DNA of 64,000 nt from Styela clava (GCF_964204865.1 NC_135255.1:19869135-19933134), one strand, 5' to 3'. Counted from the first letter of the stretch, positions 44,490-56,105 are shown. Program-made: numbers and translations. The notes: generated by a model from the letters alone, not told the origin.

Positions 44490-45387
44490 CGGGGTTGCCA
44501 TATTGGCTTTTTAACGCCAAATTTGCCAATTTTGGCTTTTTTCAAACACGTTTGGCGTCAGACTTTCCGTTTGGCTTTTTGGCGTTTTTTTTGGTTTTCT
44601 CAAATCTATTCTAGTGTCTATTATTAAAATCATATGAAATACAATATTTAGTGTGTAACAACCTACTTAACATTAGAATTTCCTGGAGCATTAACTCTCA
44701 ACCCAGTAAGAAATAATTGCAGTTTCTGCAGCTGCTCAGACAGATGTTCAAGCAGGGTTGTAAACATTGCCTCGTTTTCATAGTTTTGCCTATTTGTCAG
44801 TTTTACATTCTGTTTTCAAAAAACAGTTGTATAACTTAATTTTCACATGCCTGTTATGGTTTATGTGAGCTTTAGTTTAATTCTGCAATTGCAGTAACGG
44901 TGTGATTAACTACGCTAAAATTACTGAATTAGATATCAGTGGTCCACCTGTGAGCGGCAGGGGGTTAGATAATTTTTTAATAAAATTGATGGTTTATAAA
45001 TTTTAAAAGTGAAAAAATTTTCAATAGTAAAAGCACGATATACTGATATAGGAAGAATTTTTTAAGGTATATCACAAGTTTAAGTAGAAACATGTAGGTA
45101 TATTACATACTGACAGACTGAGGCGGCACCCTGTATTGCATATATTGAATGGTAAAATGATGCTGTCTGCTTGATATTTATTTTACTTTCTACAGTTCTG
45201 GTCTATAGGAACTTTACTTTCTATTTGTGTTCCTCACTGAATGAACTGATGGCTCTACATCATTATCAGTACGTTACCAAGGGCTTAAACCTGACAAAAA
45301 GTACTTAGTAAAGGTACTTAGTAAAATTGTTGGCTTTTTTTATGTCTTGATTTGGCTTTTTTTGATCGCTGGGGTCTGGCAACCCTG
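44490..45387. mobile_element. hAT-type non-autonomous element, 898 bp
   Basis: Termini CGGGGTTGCCA and, inverted, CAGGGTTGCCAGACC, with a repeated TTGGCTTTTT motif near both ends. Flanks TGACAAAC (44482-44489) and TGACCAAC (45388-45395) agree at 7 of 8. Confidence 0.85.
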
Positions 45388-45429
45388 TGACCAACTGGTT
45401 ACCCTCTCAAACTTTCATGACGTATGCTG

Positions 45430-45660
45430 CGAACACGGATCTGTGCAATCATGAACTGCTAGGTGGGGGCTACTTCAGTGAGGTAAGAGGTCCGCGTCGA
45501 ATATTGGGTTGGTTAGCCAGTGATTTGTTTCATATGCACGGACTTGAGGGTGAAGGAAACCGGCGATGTGGCGAGGAAACAAACAATACTTTTGCACATA
45601 TTATCCTACATGAAATTTGAACCTGAGAACCCACCCATAGTAATCAGAGATGCAGTGATT
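45430..45660 (-). repeat. SINE relic, same family as 38.94 kb
   Basis: Carries GACTTGAGGGTGAAGGAAAC, CGATGTGGCGAGGA and AACCTGAGAACCCACCCATA, then GTAATCAGAGATGCAGTGAT, in the same order as the inverted SINE at 39040-39185. The box A end is lost. Confidence 0.55.
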
Positions 45661-45704
45661 ACATACCACATAAAATTACAAGACCAATTCATCAAAACTA
45701 CTGG

Positions 45705-45954
45705 TGCTTGTTGCCATATTGTTGGACTAACCAAGACTATCCAACAGATGAAATTGAAGGGAATAAAAAACAAGCCTTCCCCAGCATTGGTAACAACCTA
45801 TATATGGGGAACAAAATAGATCCAACAGTTTTGTCGTCTGCAGTTGGTGCTAAGCCCACAAAGTTAGATCGAGCCAGAGTTCCAATCATACAGGTTCAAC
45901 CAAAAACAGTCTGGTATCTGATAGGTTTTACAATAAAGTTTATTCAATCAGTGT
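45705..45954 (+). CDS. Possible orphan terminal exon
   Basis: An open stretch reading IDPTVLSSAVGAKPTKLDRA and VPIIQVQPKTVW ends in TAG at 45954, with AATAAA at 45931-45936 overlapping its 3' end. The composition looks protein-like and the context could be a last exon, but no upstream exon or family was found. It may equally be transposon debris. Confidence 0.25.
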
Positions 45955-46471
45955 AGAAATATAATATAACAGATTATAAAAAAATATATGATGAAGGAAC
46001 AAGCAAGTACATCTAAGAAAATTACTACAAATTATACAGTTTTCCAGATATTGTGTTATATGGGATAAAAATACACACCAGATATATGCTTTTGGGCACA
46101 ACAAACAAAAACCATGAAAGCAATGGAATGTCAAAATAATAGAATTAAATTCATTTCACAATTTCATTCACAGACATAATGTATCACAATGATTTTACTG
46201 CTGAGTTATTTTATTAAAGCTGCCTGGTTTCATCTCCTGATAATATGGAAGAATTGCGCTCACTGAGCTCAATATGTGGCATCGGAAAAGGCACAATTCT
46301 CACTCCATTTGAACGACAGGGGTACCGTACAGGTTGTCAGACCGGAAAATACCATATGCACATCGTTTACACATGGTTAGTCTACCAAAATAATTCACTA
46401 ATAGATTCTGTTTAATAAAAATGCAACATCGTATCGAAGGCAAATTCTTCCGTACTGACATACTGTAGGGC
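45955..46471. other. No feature seen
   Basis: AT-rich sequence between the possible terminal exon and the tandem duplication. Confidence 0.3.
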
Positions 46472-47220
46472 AGGCTACCGGTACCCTTGATTGCATCAGC
46501 ATGACTGTCTGCTATTTTTTGGTTCGAAATAGCAGTTGGTTGCCCTGTACATTACTGCACTACCCGGTAGGTACCTGTAAGGTGCCTGCAACGGGTGCAG
46601 CCTTTTAGTATAGATATATAGATTTCGTGAACGTGATTTGCAACAAGTAACACACAGTATTACAGCTTTCTAATTCTCGAAGCCATGTGAAGGGAACAAA
46701 AAGCGAAAAAAAGGAGGTGAAAAAAATCCATGGACCTTTCCCCGAGCATCGACTTCCTTTTTTACTTCGTGACATTGGCCAATCAGCAAATTGCAAAAAG
46801 TGACGTAACAGTGCTCCTTTTTCGCATCCGCTCAGACACTTTTCTCACTCAGACAGATTTTCAAGCGTGGTCGTAAACATTACCTCGTTTTCGCATTTTT
46901 GAACTCTATTCGTTAGTTTTCAGTTGTGTTCTAGAAACTCAAATGTAAATCAGATAATTCAATGGTCACCCTGTCTTCCTATGAGTTTTAATTTAATTGC
47001 AGTAATAAAAATTAGTCTAGAAATAGCTGTGATAGACTGGGATAAAATTCTTTATCGGTACTTTTAAAAAGCAGATTGTTGAATGGTATGAGTCAGAATG
47101 TTATTTTGAAACAAATACCTTATTTTATAGGCAACAACTCGCGAAACCACTCTTAAAATAAACACCGAACATTTTAGAATGGTAAAGTATGGGAAAAATT
47201 TCCTGGGTCAAAGGTCGGGA
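46472..47220. repeat. Tandem duplication, unit A (uninterrupted)
   Basis: Unit A runs AGGCTACCGGTACCCTTGAT through GTGACATTGGCCAATCAGCA to the GGTAAAGTATGGGAAAAATT stretch. Unit B starts 1019 bp later at 47491 and is spread over 47491-58420 by later insertions. Unit A shows the state before those insertions. Confidence 0.9.
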
Positions 47221-47259
47221 AAAGATCCATTCAGTGAAGCGTCCCGGGCCAGATTACTA

Positions 47260-47420
47260 CATATTTCCCGACCACTGGGATACGCAAACCACCGTACCTT
47301 ACTGCGAAGACGAGTCCAGCAATCCTTCCGCGTGTGACATCGCCCACGTGATTTGAATCTACGAAAGCACGCAGAGTACAGTAATCAAGTGCACGATGCG
47401 CCGACCAAAAACAGGTTTCG
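47260..47420 (-). repeat. SINE fragment between the duplication units
   Basis: GACGAGTCCAGCAATCCT then CACGTGATTTGAATCTACGA and CAGAGTACAGTAATCAAGTG parallel the inverted SINE at 39100-39180. Confidence 0.5.
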
Positions 47421-47490
47421 CGAAATCGCTCCCTTCGACTTTTTCGCCCCCCTCTGTATCGTTTTCGCCCACTTTGGGAATCACTGCTGT

Positions 47491-47788
47491 AGGCTACCGG
47501 TACCCTTGATTGCATCAGCATGACTGTCTGCTATTTTTTGGTTCGAAATAGCAGTTGGTTGCCATGTACATTACTGCACTACCCGGTAGGTACCTGTAAG
47601 GTGCCTGCAACGGGTCCAGCCTTTTAGTATAGATTTCGTGAACGTGATTTGCAACAAGTAACACACAGTATTACAGCTTTCTAATTCTCGAAGCCCTGTG
47701 AAGGAAACAAAAAGCGAAAAAAAGGAGGTGAAAAAAGTCCATGGACCTTTCCTAGAGCATCGACTTCCTTGTTTACTTCGTGACATTG
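47491..47788. repeat. Tandem duplication, unit B, first piece
   Basis: Matches 46472-46777 closely and ends at the ACATTG target site of the LINE. The continuation is at 54364. Confidence 0.93.
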
Positions 47789-47884
47789 CATTATTCCCTG
47801 TTTAAGCATTATTCGCTATTTGATTAGGGTTCTTGCATATACTTACTTAAAACTAATTTATATAGTCGTTCTAATCTGATTATA

Positions 47885-48823
47885 ATGGAAAGCAAAATTG
47901 ACCAACTGAAGTCAACATTGGAACTGATGGAATCACGCATAACAAAGAATTTAAAAATCGAAATCAAAGCAATCGTAGAAGAGAGCATAAGGGACCTACT
48001 TGAAGATTCAATAACTGAACACGATAAGAAAATATCAAGTCAAATCAACGACTCAGTCATGAATAATACCCAACAAATGACTGAGAAACTGGAAACAATG
48101 TTTCTCCAGACTGACCAATTAGTTGAGAAGCTCTCCAAAGTAACTCAAGAACTGGAATATCTGCGTTTCAACAATACTAAATTGGACACCGACTTATGCA
48201 CTGTCAAAGCTAGTCAAGAATTTATTGGTGCAGAATTCGAGATTCAAAAAGATTATATTGCAAAACTGGACCAGGTGGTGAGAGATCTGACTGCAAAAAA
48301 TGAAACCCTACTCAGCATTTGTAACTCCCTTCAGCAGCGTTTTGATCATGACTTCGAAGACCTCGCGCAATATATGAGAAGAGAAAATCTTGAATTTCAT
48401 GGAATTCCTTACAAAGATGGTGAAAACACAGATAAAATAGTTGTGGGAATAGGGAAAAAACTGGGCATAACTGTTGAAAGGCTGGACATTTCAGTTTCGC
48501 ATCGTCTTCCAAGGAGAGACTCGTCCAAAACTGGGCCCATCATTGTGCGTTTCACCAACAGAAATAAAAAGAATGAGTTTATAGCCAAAAAGTATGACGC
48601 GTCACGAATCAAAGACTTTGGGATTACAGGTATGACCTCACTTTACATAAACGAAAACCTCACTAATTTCAGGAACAATCTTCTTTATAACTCGAGACTA
48701 ATAAAAAAGTCTAAAATGTTTGAGAGACTATGGACAACCAATGGCAACATTTATTTGAAGAAATCTAAAGATAGTCCTAGAATCCCAATTACCAAGCTCT
48801 CAGATTTGGATAAATTATCCTAA
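47885..48823 (+). CDS. LINE ORF1 protein, 312 residues
   Basis: Starts at ATG 47885 (MESKIDQLKSTLELMES). Residues 1-160 are largely coiled coil rich in Glu, Lys and Leu. Then comes the conserved RNA-binding region with YMRRENLEFHGIPYKDGENT, ISVSHRLPRRD and GPIIVRFTNRNKKNEF, and a C-terminal basic end. It resembles the ORF1 at 32673 block by block, though the N-termini differ. Expected role: RNA-binding chaperone of the LINE particle. ORF2 follows after 42 bp in another frame. Confidence 0.9.
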   Translation: MESKIDQLKSTLELMESRITKNLKIEIKAIVEESIRDLLEDSITEHDKKISSQINDSVMNNTQQMTEKLETMFLQTDQLVEKLSKVTQELEYLRFNNTKLDTDLCTVKASQEFIGAEFEIQKDYIAKLDQVVRDLTAKNETLLSICNSLQQRFDHDFEDLAQYMRRENLEFHGIPYKDGENTDKIVVGIGKKLGITVERLDISVSHRLPRRDSSKTGPIIVRFTNRNKKNEFIAKKYDASRIKDFGITGMTSLYINENLTNFRNNLLYNSRLIKKSKMFERLWTTNGNIYLKKSKDSPRIPITKLSDLDKLS

Positions 48824-48865
48824 ATTATGTATTGATATATTTGTGTAGCCTACTGGACCTGTAAA

Positions 48866-51800
48866 ATGGCTGCCCAGCAGTATTGCTTTAACTGTCTTAC
48901 AAGTAATAGTAGTCTTTGCAGTGCTTGTTTGAAATCAATTTTTCCATTTTATAGCTGCCCATATATAACAGACAATGAATTAGAACCTCTTGATACTACT
49001 GATTTCAATTTTGAGAATGTTAAACCCTGCTTATCACTTGAGACTATTGAAAATGTATATAACACCTTAGGCTCTTCGGGTACACCTGATAAGCGATTTA
49101 CTTTGGCACATTTCAACATTCGGTCTTTACAAAAGCATATCGATGAACTGTCAAACATTATATCTGATCTAAATTCAATTCCTACAGTAATAGCACTTTC
49201 TGAAACTAAACTTAAAGCAGACCCAATTGTTAATATTGATATTGAAGGTTATGATTTTTTCCATGCACCAACCAAAACTCATGCTGGTGGAGTCGGATTA
49301 TATATTAAGTCTCATCTCAATCCTTTAATGGTGCCTAAATATAAGCTAAATGTCAACTCATGTGAAGAGCTTTGGGTTGAAATACCTATTCATTTTGAAA
49401 AGTTTTCTTCCATTGTTATTGGTATTGTTTATCGCCACCCAGGATCCAATGAATCTGATTTCATGAGCGAACTTAGCAACACGCTTCAGAATTTGGCATT
49501 CGATAAAAAGAAATTCATTATACTAGGTGACATTAATATTAATTTATTAAGCTTCTCAACATTCACAAGAGGTTTTCTTGAAATGTTGATGTCTCATGCC
49601 ACTATTCCAGTAATAACCCTCCCGACAAGAGTAACTAGTTCAAGTGCTACTTTAATAGACCATATTTATTCCAACATATCTGAAAAATGTGTTTCGTCTT
49701 TAGTTTGGCAAAATTGTATGACAGATCATTATCCTATTTTTTGTCAAATTCAACTTAGTCATGCATCTTCCCACTTTCAACATAAATTAAAACGTGACAT
49801 GAGAAATTTTAATAGTGTTAACTTTGTTCAAGACGCCCTGAATGTTTTTACCTCTTATGACCTTTTTAATGTTAATCCTGAAAATTTTAATCTTCATTTC
49901 AGTGATTTCATTTCTAAAGTTTTAAGTGTATGTGACAACCATGCACCACTAAGGAACCTAACCAGAAAGGAACGTCAATTAGAGAGAAAGCCCTGGATAT
50001 CAGCTGGCATCTTGCGCTCAACCAAAATAAGAGATAAATTGCATAAAACGCACTTTATTAACGGATCCATTGAACAAAAACAGCGCTATAAGAGATACGC
50101 AAACAAATTATGCCACTTGAAAAAGAAAGCCAAAGAGATATATTTTGCGAAACGCTTTGAAAAAAATATAAATGACCCAAAAAAGACTTGGTATACAATT
50201 AATTCATTAATAAATTCAAAAACTAATAATAATGTTACGCAAAGATTAATTGACCAGCACTCAGGGGAGGTTGTTCATGATAGTGCTAAAATTTCATATA
50301 TGTTCAATAGCTATTTTTCTCAGATTGGACAAACCTTATCTTCTGCTTTTCACAATGTAAGTGATCATGATCACCTGAAATTCATGAGTGCCCCAAATAA
50401 GTCGTCCATGTTCATGGAAGATGCCTCATTAAATGAAGTAGTAAACATTATTAATTCTTTAAAAACAAACAAAGCAACTGGATACGATCAATTACCAGCT
50501 TATCTCATAAAACTTCTCTGCAGTACCATAAGTCCCATACTCTGTAAACTCTTCAATTACTCTGTGCTTTATGGTGTATTTCCAGACCATCTTAAAGTTG
50601 CCAGAGTTGTTCCTGTATATAAATCTGGAAAAAAGGACGAGGTATCCAATTATCGACCCATTTCCATACTGTCATGTCTCTCTATTGTTTTTGAAAACTT
50701 GATGCTGAGTCGCCTTCAAAATTTTCTAAATAAACATTGTATTATTAATAGCGATCAATTTGGCTTTCGAAATCAACATTCAACATCACATGCAATTCTA
50801 GATATTATCAGTAAATATTATGAAATCATAGATAAGGGCTTGGTTGGCTGTAGTATATTTTTGGACTTAAAAAAAGCATTCGACACAGTTGATCACAAAA
50901 TACTTATTAGCAAATTGCAACATTATGGAATTCGCGGCACTGTCAGTAAATTGTTTTCTAGTTACCTGCGCAATCGCTATCAATTTGTCTCATTCTCTGC
51001 CAATGAATCACCTCATGAACTTGTTTCTGTCGGCGTGCCCCAGGGCTCAGTTCTTGGCCCGACTCTGTTCCTTGTTTACATTAATGATGTGGTGAACACT
51101 ACTTCAGCAATTGTCAAACTTTTTGCTGACGACACGAGCACAACGTCAATATCCTCCAGTGTTATTGATTTGACCAGTCAAGTTGAACAAAACCTACTAA
51201 ATGTCTCCCAGTGGATGAAATCTAATAAATTAACTATAAATCCTGAGAAAACACAAGTTCTATTAATTAATCATCCTTGTAATATAAATAAACATGCACC
51301 TGGTCCTAATTTCACTCTAAATGGTGTTAGTTTGAAAGTACGCGACTCTATTAAATACCTTGGTATATTCATTGATAATAGGCTTAAATGGGATGACCAC
51401 ATCAACTCCCTTAAACTAAAACTGTCTAGAGCTGTTGGAGTAATGACAAGACTAAAAAGGTTGATTCCTAAAAAAATCATGCGCACTGTTTATTTCTCTC
51501 TCTTTTTTTCTCACTTACAGTATGGAATAGTGGCATGGGGTTCCGCAAATAAGATTAGACTTAATGCTCTTTCTGTTCTACAAAATAGAGCTCTTCGAGT
51601 TATGACTAATACTCCCTTGCGTCATAGTATGAGCCCCATTTACAAGAGTTTGTATATTCTAAAAATAAACGATGTATTTATTTATGAAGTTGCTAAATTG
51701 ATGTACCAATTCAGACATAATATGTTACCAGAGGCATTTATCTCGTATTTTACCGACTGCAGTTCTGTGCATTCTTATAACACTCGCTCTGCTTCTAAGG

Positions 51801-51958
51801 GTGCATTTTTTATTACTCGAACAAATTCTAAATTTGCTCAAAATTCAATCAGAATCATGGGACCCAAAATTTGGAATGACATTCCTGACATTTTCAAAAC
51901 ATTTTCATATAGAAAATTTAAAACTGAGTTCATGAAACACATCATATCCAAATATTAA
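48866..51958 (+). CDS. LINE ORF2: apurinic-type endonuclease plus reverse transcriptase, 1030 residues, intact
   Basis: Starts at ATG 48866. The N-terminus has a cysteine cluster (CFNCLTSNSSLCSACL), which might bind zinc. Endonuclease at about 70-310: LAHFNIRSLQKHIDEL, ALSETKL (catalytic E), VYRHPGS, FIILGDININLL (catalytic D and N), LIDHIYSN and TDHYPIF (catalytic D-H). Reverse transcriptase at about 520-800: ARVVPVYKSG, NYRPISIL, FLDLKKAFDTVDH, VGVPQGSVLGPTLF and KLFADDT with the catalytic aspartates. The C-terminal domain ends with HSYNTRSASKGAFF and GPKIWNDIP, typical of the CR1/L2/Jockey group. It nicks the target and primes cDNA synthesis there. No stop or frameshift is seen. Confidence 0.95.
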   Translation: MAAQQYCFNCLTSNSSLCSACLKSIFPFYSCPYITDNELEPLDTTDFNFENVKPCLSLETIENVYNTLGSSGTPDKRFTLAHFNIRSLQKHIDELSNIISDLNSIPTVIALSETKLKADPIVNIDIEGYDFFHAPTKTHAGGVGLYIKSHLNPLMVPKYKLNVNSCEELWVEIPIHFEKFSSIVIGIVYRHPGSNESDFMSELSNTLQNLAFDKKKFIILGDININLLSFSTFTRGFLEMLMSHATIPVITLPTRVTSSSATLIDHIYSNISEKCVSSLVWQNCMTDHYPIFCQIQLSHASSHFQHKLKRDMRNFNSVNFVQDALNVFTSYDLFNVNPENFNLHFSDFISKVLSVCDNHAPLRNLTRKERQLERKPWISAGILRSTKIRDKLHKTHFINGSIEQKQRYKRYANKLCHLKKKAKEIYFAKRFEKNINDPKKTWYTINSLINSKTNNNVTQRLIDQHSGEVVHDSAKISYMFNSYFSQIGQTLSSAFHNVSDHDHLKFMSAPNKSSMFMEDASLNEVVNIINSLKTNKATGYDQLPAYLIKLLCSTISPILCKLFNYSVLYGVFPDHLKVARVVPVYKSGKKDEVSNYRPISILSCLSIVFENLMLSRLQNFLNKHCIINSDQFGFRNQHSTSHAILDIISKYYEIIDKGLVGCSIFLDLKKAFDTVDHKILISKLQHYGIRGTVSKLFSSYLRNRYQFVSFSANESPHELVSVGVPQGSVLGPTLFLVYINDVVNTTSAIVKLFADDTSTTSISSSVIDLTSQVEQNLLNVSQWMKSNKLTINPEKTQVLLINHPCNINKHAPGPNFTLNGVSLKVRDSIKYLGIFIDNRLKWDDHINSLKLKLSRAVGVMTRLKRLIPKKIMRTVYFSLFFSHLQYGIVAWGSANKIRLNALSVLQNRALRVMTNTPLRHSMSPIYKSLYILKINDVFIYEVAKLMYQFRHNMLPEAFISYFTDCSSVHSYNTRSASKGAFFITRTNSKFAQNSIRIMGPKIWNDIPDIFKTFSYRKFKTEFMKHIISKY

Positions 51959-54357
51959 TTGTAAAGCCAATAAGTACCATTTTAAATTGGATACTGATGT
52001 GGATATGTGTATAAATTGTTATTTATACCTGGTTCACACACTTTGCAAATACTTGTGCTTTTTTACCTACATTTTCATTTTTTATCAAAATTCTGAAGCC
52101 CACATACCTAAACTGTGAACAATAACTTACCACATATTCTCGTTTATACGACGGTCGTGTATATAAGCCGACTCCATGAAAAACTGTTTTGAAAGTGCGA
52201 TTTTATAAAAATCACATATAAGCCGACCCTACGATTCACAGTTAAGTTCGCCCTCATCGCGGTGTTGTTGTTTTCTCAAGAGAAATATTCAAACGAATTT
52301 TAGCGCTTTGCCACGTGTTGAAATGACGTCGATAAATAAATTGGCACTTTGATTGTTTATCTTCTGTGCGACCCTGTGCCTCAAACTGCTGCGACACATT
52401 TGCATGGTTCATGGTGGACTTTGCCGCCATTCTCTTGCAAGGCTTCTTATTTTATATTTATTTTCCATCACGTCGCAAAATTTGAAATTATGTTGTTATA
52501 AGTTGTATCTCTATCCCATAGAATGTAATAAGCCATTTCATGTATTGTCATGACTGAACAATATTATCGGTAACAACATTTAAAGTGTGCCTTTTAAAGT
52601 TTACACCAGGAGAAAACGGCAGAAAATGCTAGTTGTATAAATAGAATCGAGTTGTATATCTGTCAGTAGAATGTAATAAGCCATTTCATGTATAGTATAT
52701 TCACAGTTTTCTTTTCAACATTTATTTTCTTATTATTGCATGTTTACCAATTATGGTGTTAACATAGTGACTACCTCACATATGACTTTCACTTGTATTA
52801 TATACATGTGTATGTCTGCAACCTTGTAATTATACTGCTTTGAATTGTGCCTTAAAATTAGTAGATCAAGCACTCCCATTGTGTACATTCAAATATTTGT
52901 TTTATTATGCTTATAAACTATTCTAACCGGGTTATTTTAATGTATAGGCTAAATCTTTTCATTTTACAATTGATCTTTGTAATTACTTCATTCTAATAAT
53001 TCTAAGTAATCATATGCTATCGTCGCTCTTTATTTAATATGAATCATACTGTTGGAGTATACTAATAACATGTACATTTGTAATATATATTCTTTGGTTG
53101 ATTCTTATGAAAATGATATACAAAATATGTGAAAGGTGCTAATCTTATTGTACATATTTATAGTACATATTTAGCTACTATGTGATATATCATATCACCC
53201 ATTTCATATCATCCAATTGTGGTTCATACTACAATGGCTTGAAACTAGACTGCCCTGGGTCATAATTTTAGTTTATATTATAATGTAGTTGTGTACATTA
53301 TGTTCTTCTGATTGTGACATACAATAGTTTGACTATTCCTTCCCTTAGTTTGCCATATATGTATAACTAATAACCCATAATTGCTCATCCTAATTGCAAT
53401 TTAGATACAAAGGATAGGAGGGCCTTGATCTAATATATATCGTATTATACTCTGTATTGAATTTAATGTGATCAATATTCTTTTAATTAATGTGCAATAG
53501 TGATATAGACAAATTTGCTAATTGTTCAGAATCTCTAATAGTTTAAACCTCGTGTATGCAATAATTACTACAAGGCGAAATATATTTTGGGCTATCGTGA
53601 TTTAATTTGACCCAGCCTTGTCAAAATTTATTTAATATCACATATCTATTTCAACTCATAGACATATTTGTCTATTTCTAAATTATTTGTAAAGTGTTGC
53701 AATACCAGTCTGATTGTTTCCCATCTTAATAGCTGTTTTGCGTAGTAATGTGTAAATCTCGCAGAAGTTCCATATGCATCCTGCTTTTTTTCTTCACCCT
53801 AATGAATTGAAAATATAAAATTGTACTACTGTTATGCCTATATTTCATATCTCAATCTATGGTTTTCTTCACACAACACATTATTGTCACTCATAGAACC
53901 TTCAATTTCCCTGTGATCATATCCCTCATATTTTATCATGTGTAAGCACAAAAGATTCAGAACAGATTGAAAGTGTAAATTAATATAATAAATAATAATA
54001 AATTTGGTATGGAATTCTTATTTTTTGCTCCTCTCTATTTAAAATTTATTTAATAACTTCCTAATCCCGATTAGAAATTTTTCTCATCTCTAATTAGATA
54101 TCATTTTTTTTTCCATAGTGTATATAGTTTTTTTTTTCCATATGTATATCCTGAGAGTGTAATATTACAGAACCTGTGTTATTAATTTATTTATTCATGT
54201 GCTTGCTTTGGGTGGTAACCGACTCAGATGACTGTTAATGGTCGTATCGTTACCACCCTGTCATCTACCGAAATCTAATTTTTCTCATTTTGCTATCATA
54301 TATATATTGTATGTGTTTTCTGGTTTGACGAAACAATAAAAATTCTCTCTCTCTCTC
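51959..54357 (+). other. Long 3' region of the intact LINE
   Basis: 2.4 kb of AT-rich DNA without coding frames. A 26-bp stretch (AGAATGTAATAAGCCATTTC, ATGTAT) occurs twice, at about 52521 and 52670, so a ~150-bp local duplication or insertion may be present. CGTGTATATAAGCCGACTCC at 52158 and its inner repeat ATATAAGCCGACCC at 52216 resemble a MITE end. Confidence 0.5.
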
Positions 54358-54363
54358 ACATTG

Positions 54364-54477
54364 GCCAATCAGCAGCAAATTGCAAAAAGTGACGTAACAG
54401 TGCTCCCTTTTCGCATCCGCTCAGACACTTTTCTCACTCAGACAGATTTTCAAGCGTGGTCGTAAACATTACCTCGT
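54364..54477. repeat. Tandem duplication, unit B, second piece
   Basis: Continues 47788 after removal of the LINE: GGCCAATCAGCAGCAAATTG through GTCGTAAACATTACCTCG, matching unit A from 46778 onwards. Confidence 0.92.
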
Positions 54478-55911
54478 TATTGGACACGTTTAGTGGCCAT
54501 AACGATCGTTTCAAAATTTTGTTGTTATTGTTATTTTCTTTCGTCATTATCATTAAAAAATCGCTTTCCTCTTCGAATACTGGACCAATTGCTTTGAAAT
54601 TTTCAGTGAGTAAAGATTGATTTTTTGCCAGAAGGCTATTACTTCCATTTATTTCTAAATTTCGCATGAAATCTGATATTTCGTCTAAAATTTTGCTGTA
54701 TTATTTTATCCATGGGAACACTGGCTGTCCGGTTTGATTCTGTAAATTATTTCTACGCGAAACTCGGAATTTTTTGTGGGTACCGGTGGCGTCAAAGGTA
54801 AATACTGTTTCGCTCTTCGCTACCGGTATTTGTTTTTCGAAATCATGGACTGCATGCTTGGTGTCAGTATATTTGTAGACTGTGGTATGTTTTGTAGACC
54901 AGTACCGGTATGTAGACCAAGTATGTACCGGTATGTAGACCGTAACTAGACCAATACGGTTATTCAGTTATTGTATTATAAACAGGAAACATGTAAAATA
55001 TTTTATTCCTAATACCGAACCGGTAACTGCGTCTCAGTTCTAACACTGGTACCATACCGTACGCTGTTACCCGGTACCGGTAAGTGCCGAACACTGGAAT
55101 AATAAATGTCAGAATGCCTGGTACCGGTAGTGAAATGAATTTCCTTTACCACATTTGGCTACTTCGGACGAAAACCAAAATTCTGAAATTTGTACCGGTA
55201 TCCGAATACTGGAATATATCAAATGTCAGAATGCCTAGTAGCGGTAGTGAAATGAATTTCATTCACCAGATTTGCCTACTTCGGACAAAAACTAAAATTG
55301 GCATACCGGTACCGTATCCTTGCCTAACAAAATTTTGAACTGAATAAATATTTAAATCATACAGTTATAACTTTGCAAATGCTGATACTGTGTTATGTCA
55401 GTATTTGTCAATTAATTTGCGACCACCGTGTTTTTGTCTGTTTATTTGCTGTGATGTGGTGCTTTGTTTATAATTTGACGAGTTTTGTTCGAAATAACCG
55501 TGTTCTTAAAATATATGACGGTCAGAAATGCAATTAGAAGCCCGATGTTTTCAAAGGTAGAGAAGTTCTGGTAGCGCGGTGACACTGAACTAACTCGTAG
55601 CTGTCAAAAGCTTGAAAATCCATACAAATATAAGAGATAAAAAGATGAACTTTGGCAGGTGAGTAGAGTTGTGTTTCTTTTAACCATCTTTAAAGGTTTC
55701 GCGTTTTTATATTTAAAGGAGGGAGAATAGGGGGGTGCGCATTTCCAATACGTCGATAATATCTTTGTCAACCAATTTGCGATCACCCTGTTTTTGTCTG
55801 TTTGATTCCTGTGATGTGGTGCGTTGTTTATACAGGTACTGGTAAGTCACCGAATATGATTTTTTGGAGAATTGTTCTGCGTGTCCATATATTTGAGCAT
55901 TGCTCTCTTGT
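54478..55911. mobile_element. 1.4-kb insertion in unit B
   Basis: Unit A lacks this segment (ACCTCGTTTTCGCATTTTTG is continuous at 46888). Its two ends match the repeat at 17359-17660. The middle carries a TACCGGTA-rich zone (54780-55320) with a ~117-bp direct repeat. No coding region. The family is unknown. Confidence 0.7.
55084..55318. repeat. Two ~117-bp direct repeats rich in TACCGGTA
   Basis: Both units read CGAA-ACTGGAATA, AATGTCAGAATGCCT, GGTAGTGAAATGAATTTC, CTACTTCGGAC and AAAATT before a TACCGGTA stretch. Differences are scattered. Confidence 0.75.
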
Positions 55912-56105
55912 TGCATTTTTAAATTCTATTCGTTAGTTTTCAGTTGTGTTTTAGAAACTCAAATGTAAATCAGATAATTCAATGGTCACCCTGTCTTCCT
56001 AGGAGTTTTAATTTATTTGCAGTAATGAAAATTAGTTTAAAAATAGCTGTGATAGACTAGGCTAAAATTTTTTAACGGTACTTTTAAAAAACAGATTGTT
56101 GTATG
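55912..56105. repeat. Tandem duplication, unit B, third piece
   Basis: Matches 46890-47080: CTATTCGTTAGTTTTCAGTT, CAATGGTCACCCTGTCTTCC and ATAGCTGTGATAGACT. It ends at the hAT-type target site GTTGTATG. Confidence 0.92.

Larger units (their letters stand above)
47789..54357 (+). mobile_element. Complete-looking LINE (CR1/L2-like), 6569 bp
   Basis: Flanked by ACATTG at 47783-47788 and 54358-54363; unit A of the duplication shows the unoccupied site CTTCGTGACATTGGCCAATC. A 96-bp 5' leader, ORF1 (312 residues), a 42-bp gap, ORF2 (1030 residues), a 2.4-kb 3' region, and the end AATAAAAATTCTCTCTCTCT. Both frames are open and all endonuclease and reverse transcriptase motifs are present, so this may be a recent, possibly active copy. 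The 5' end may still be slightly truncated. Confidence 0.92.

Noticed and set aside
44490-45387. Regulatory T-rich domain
   Set aside because: The TTGGCTTTTT motifs are explained as subterminal repeats of a hAT-type element with matching flanks.
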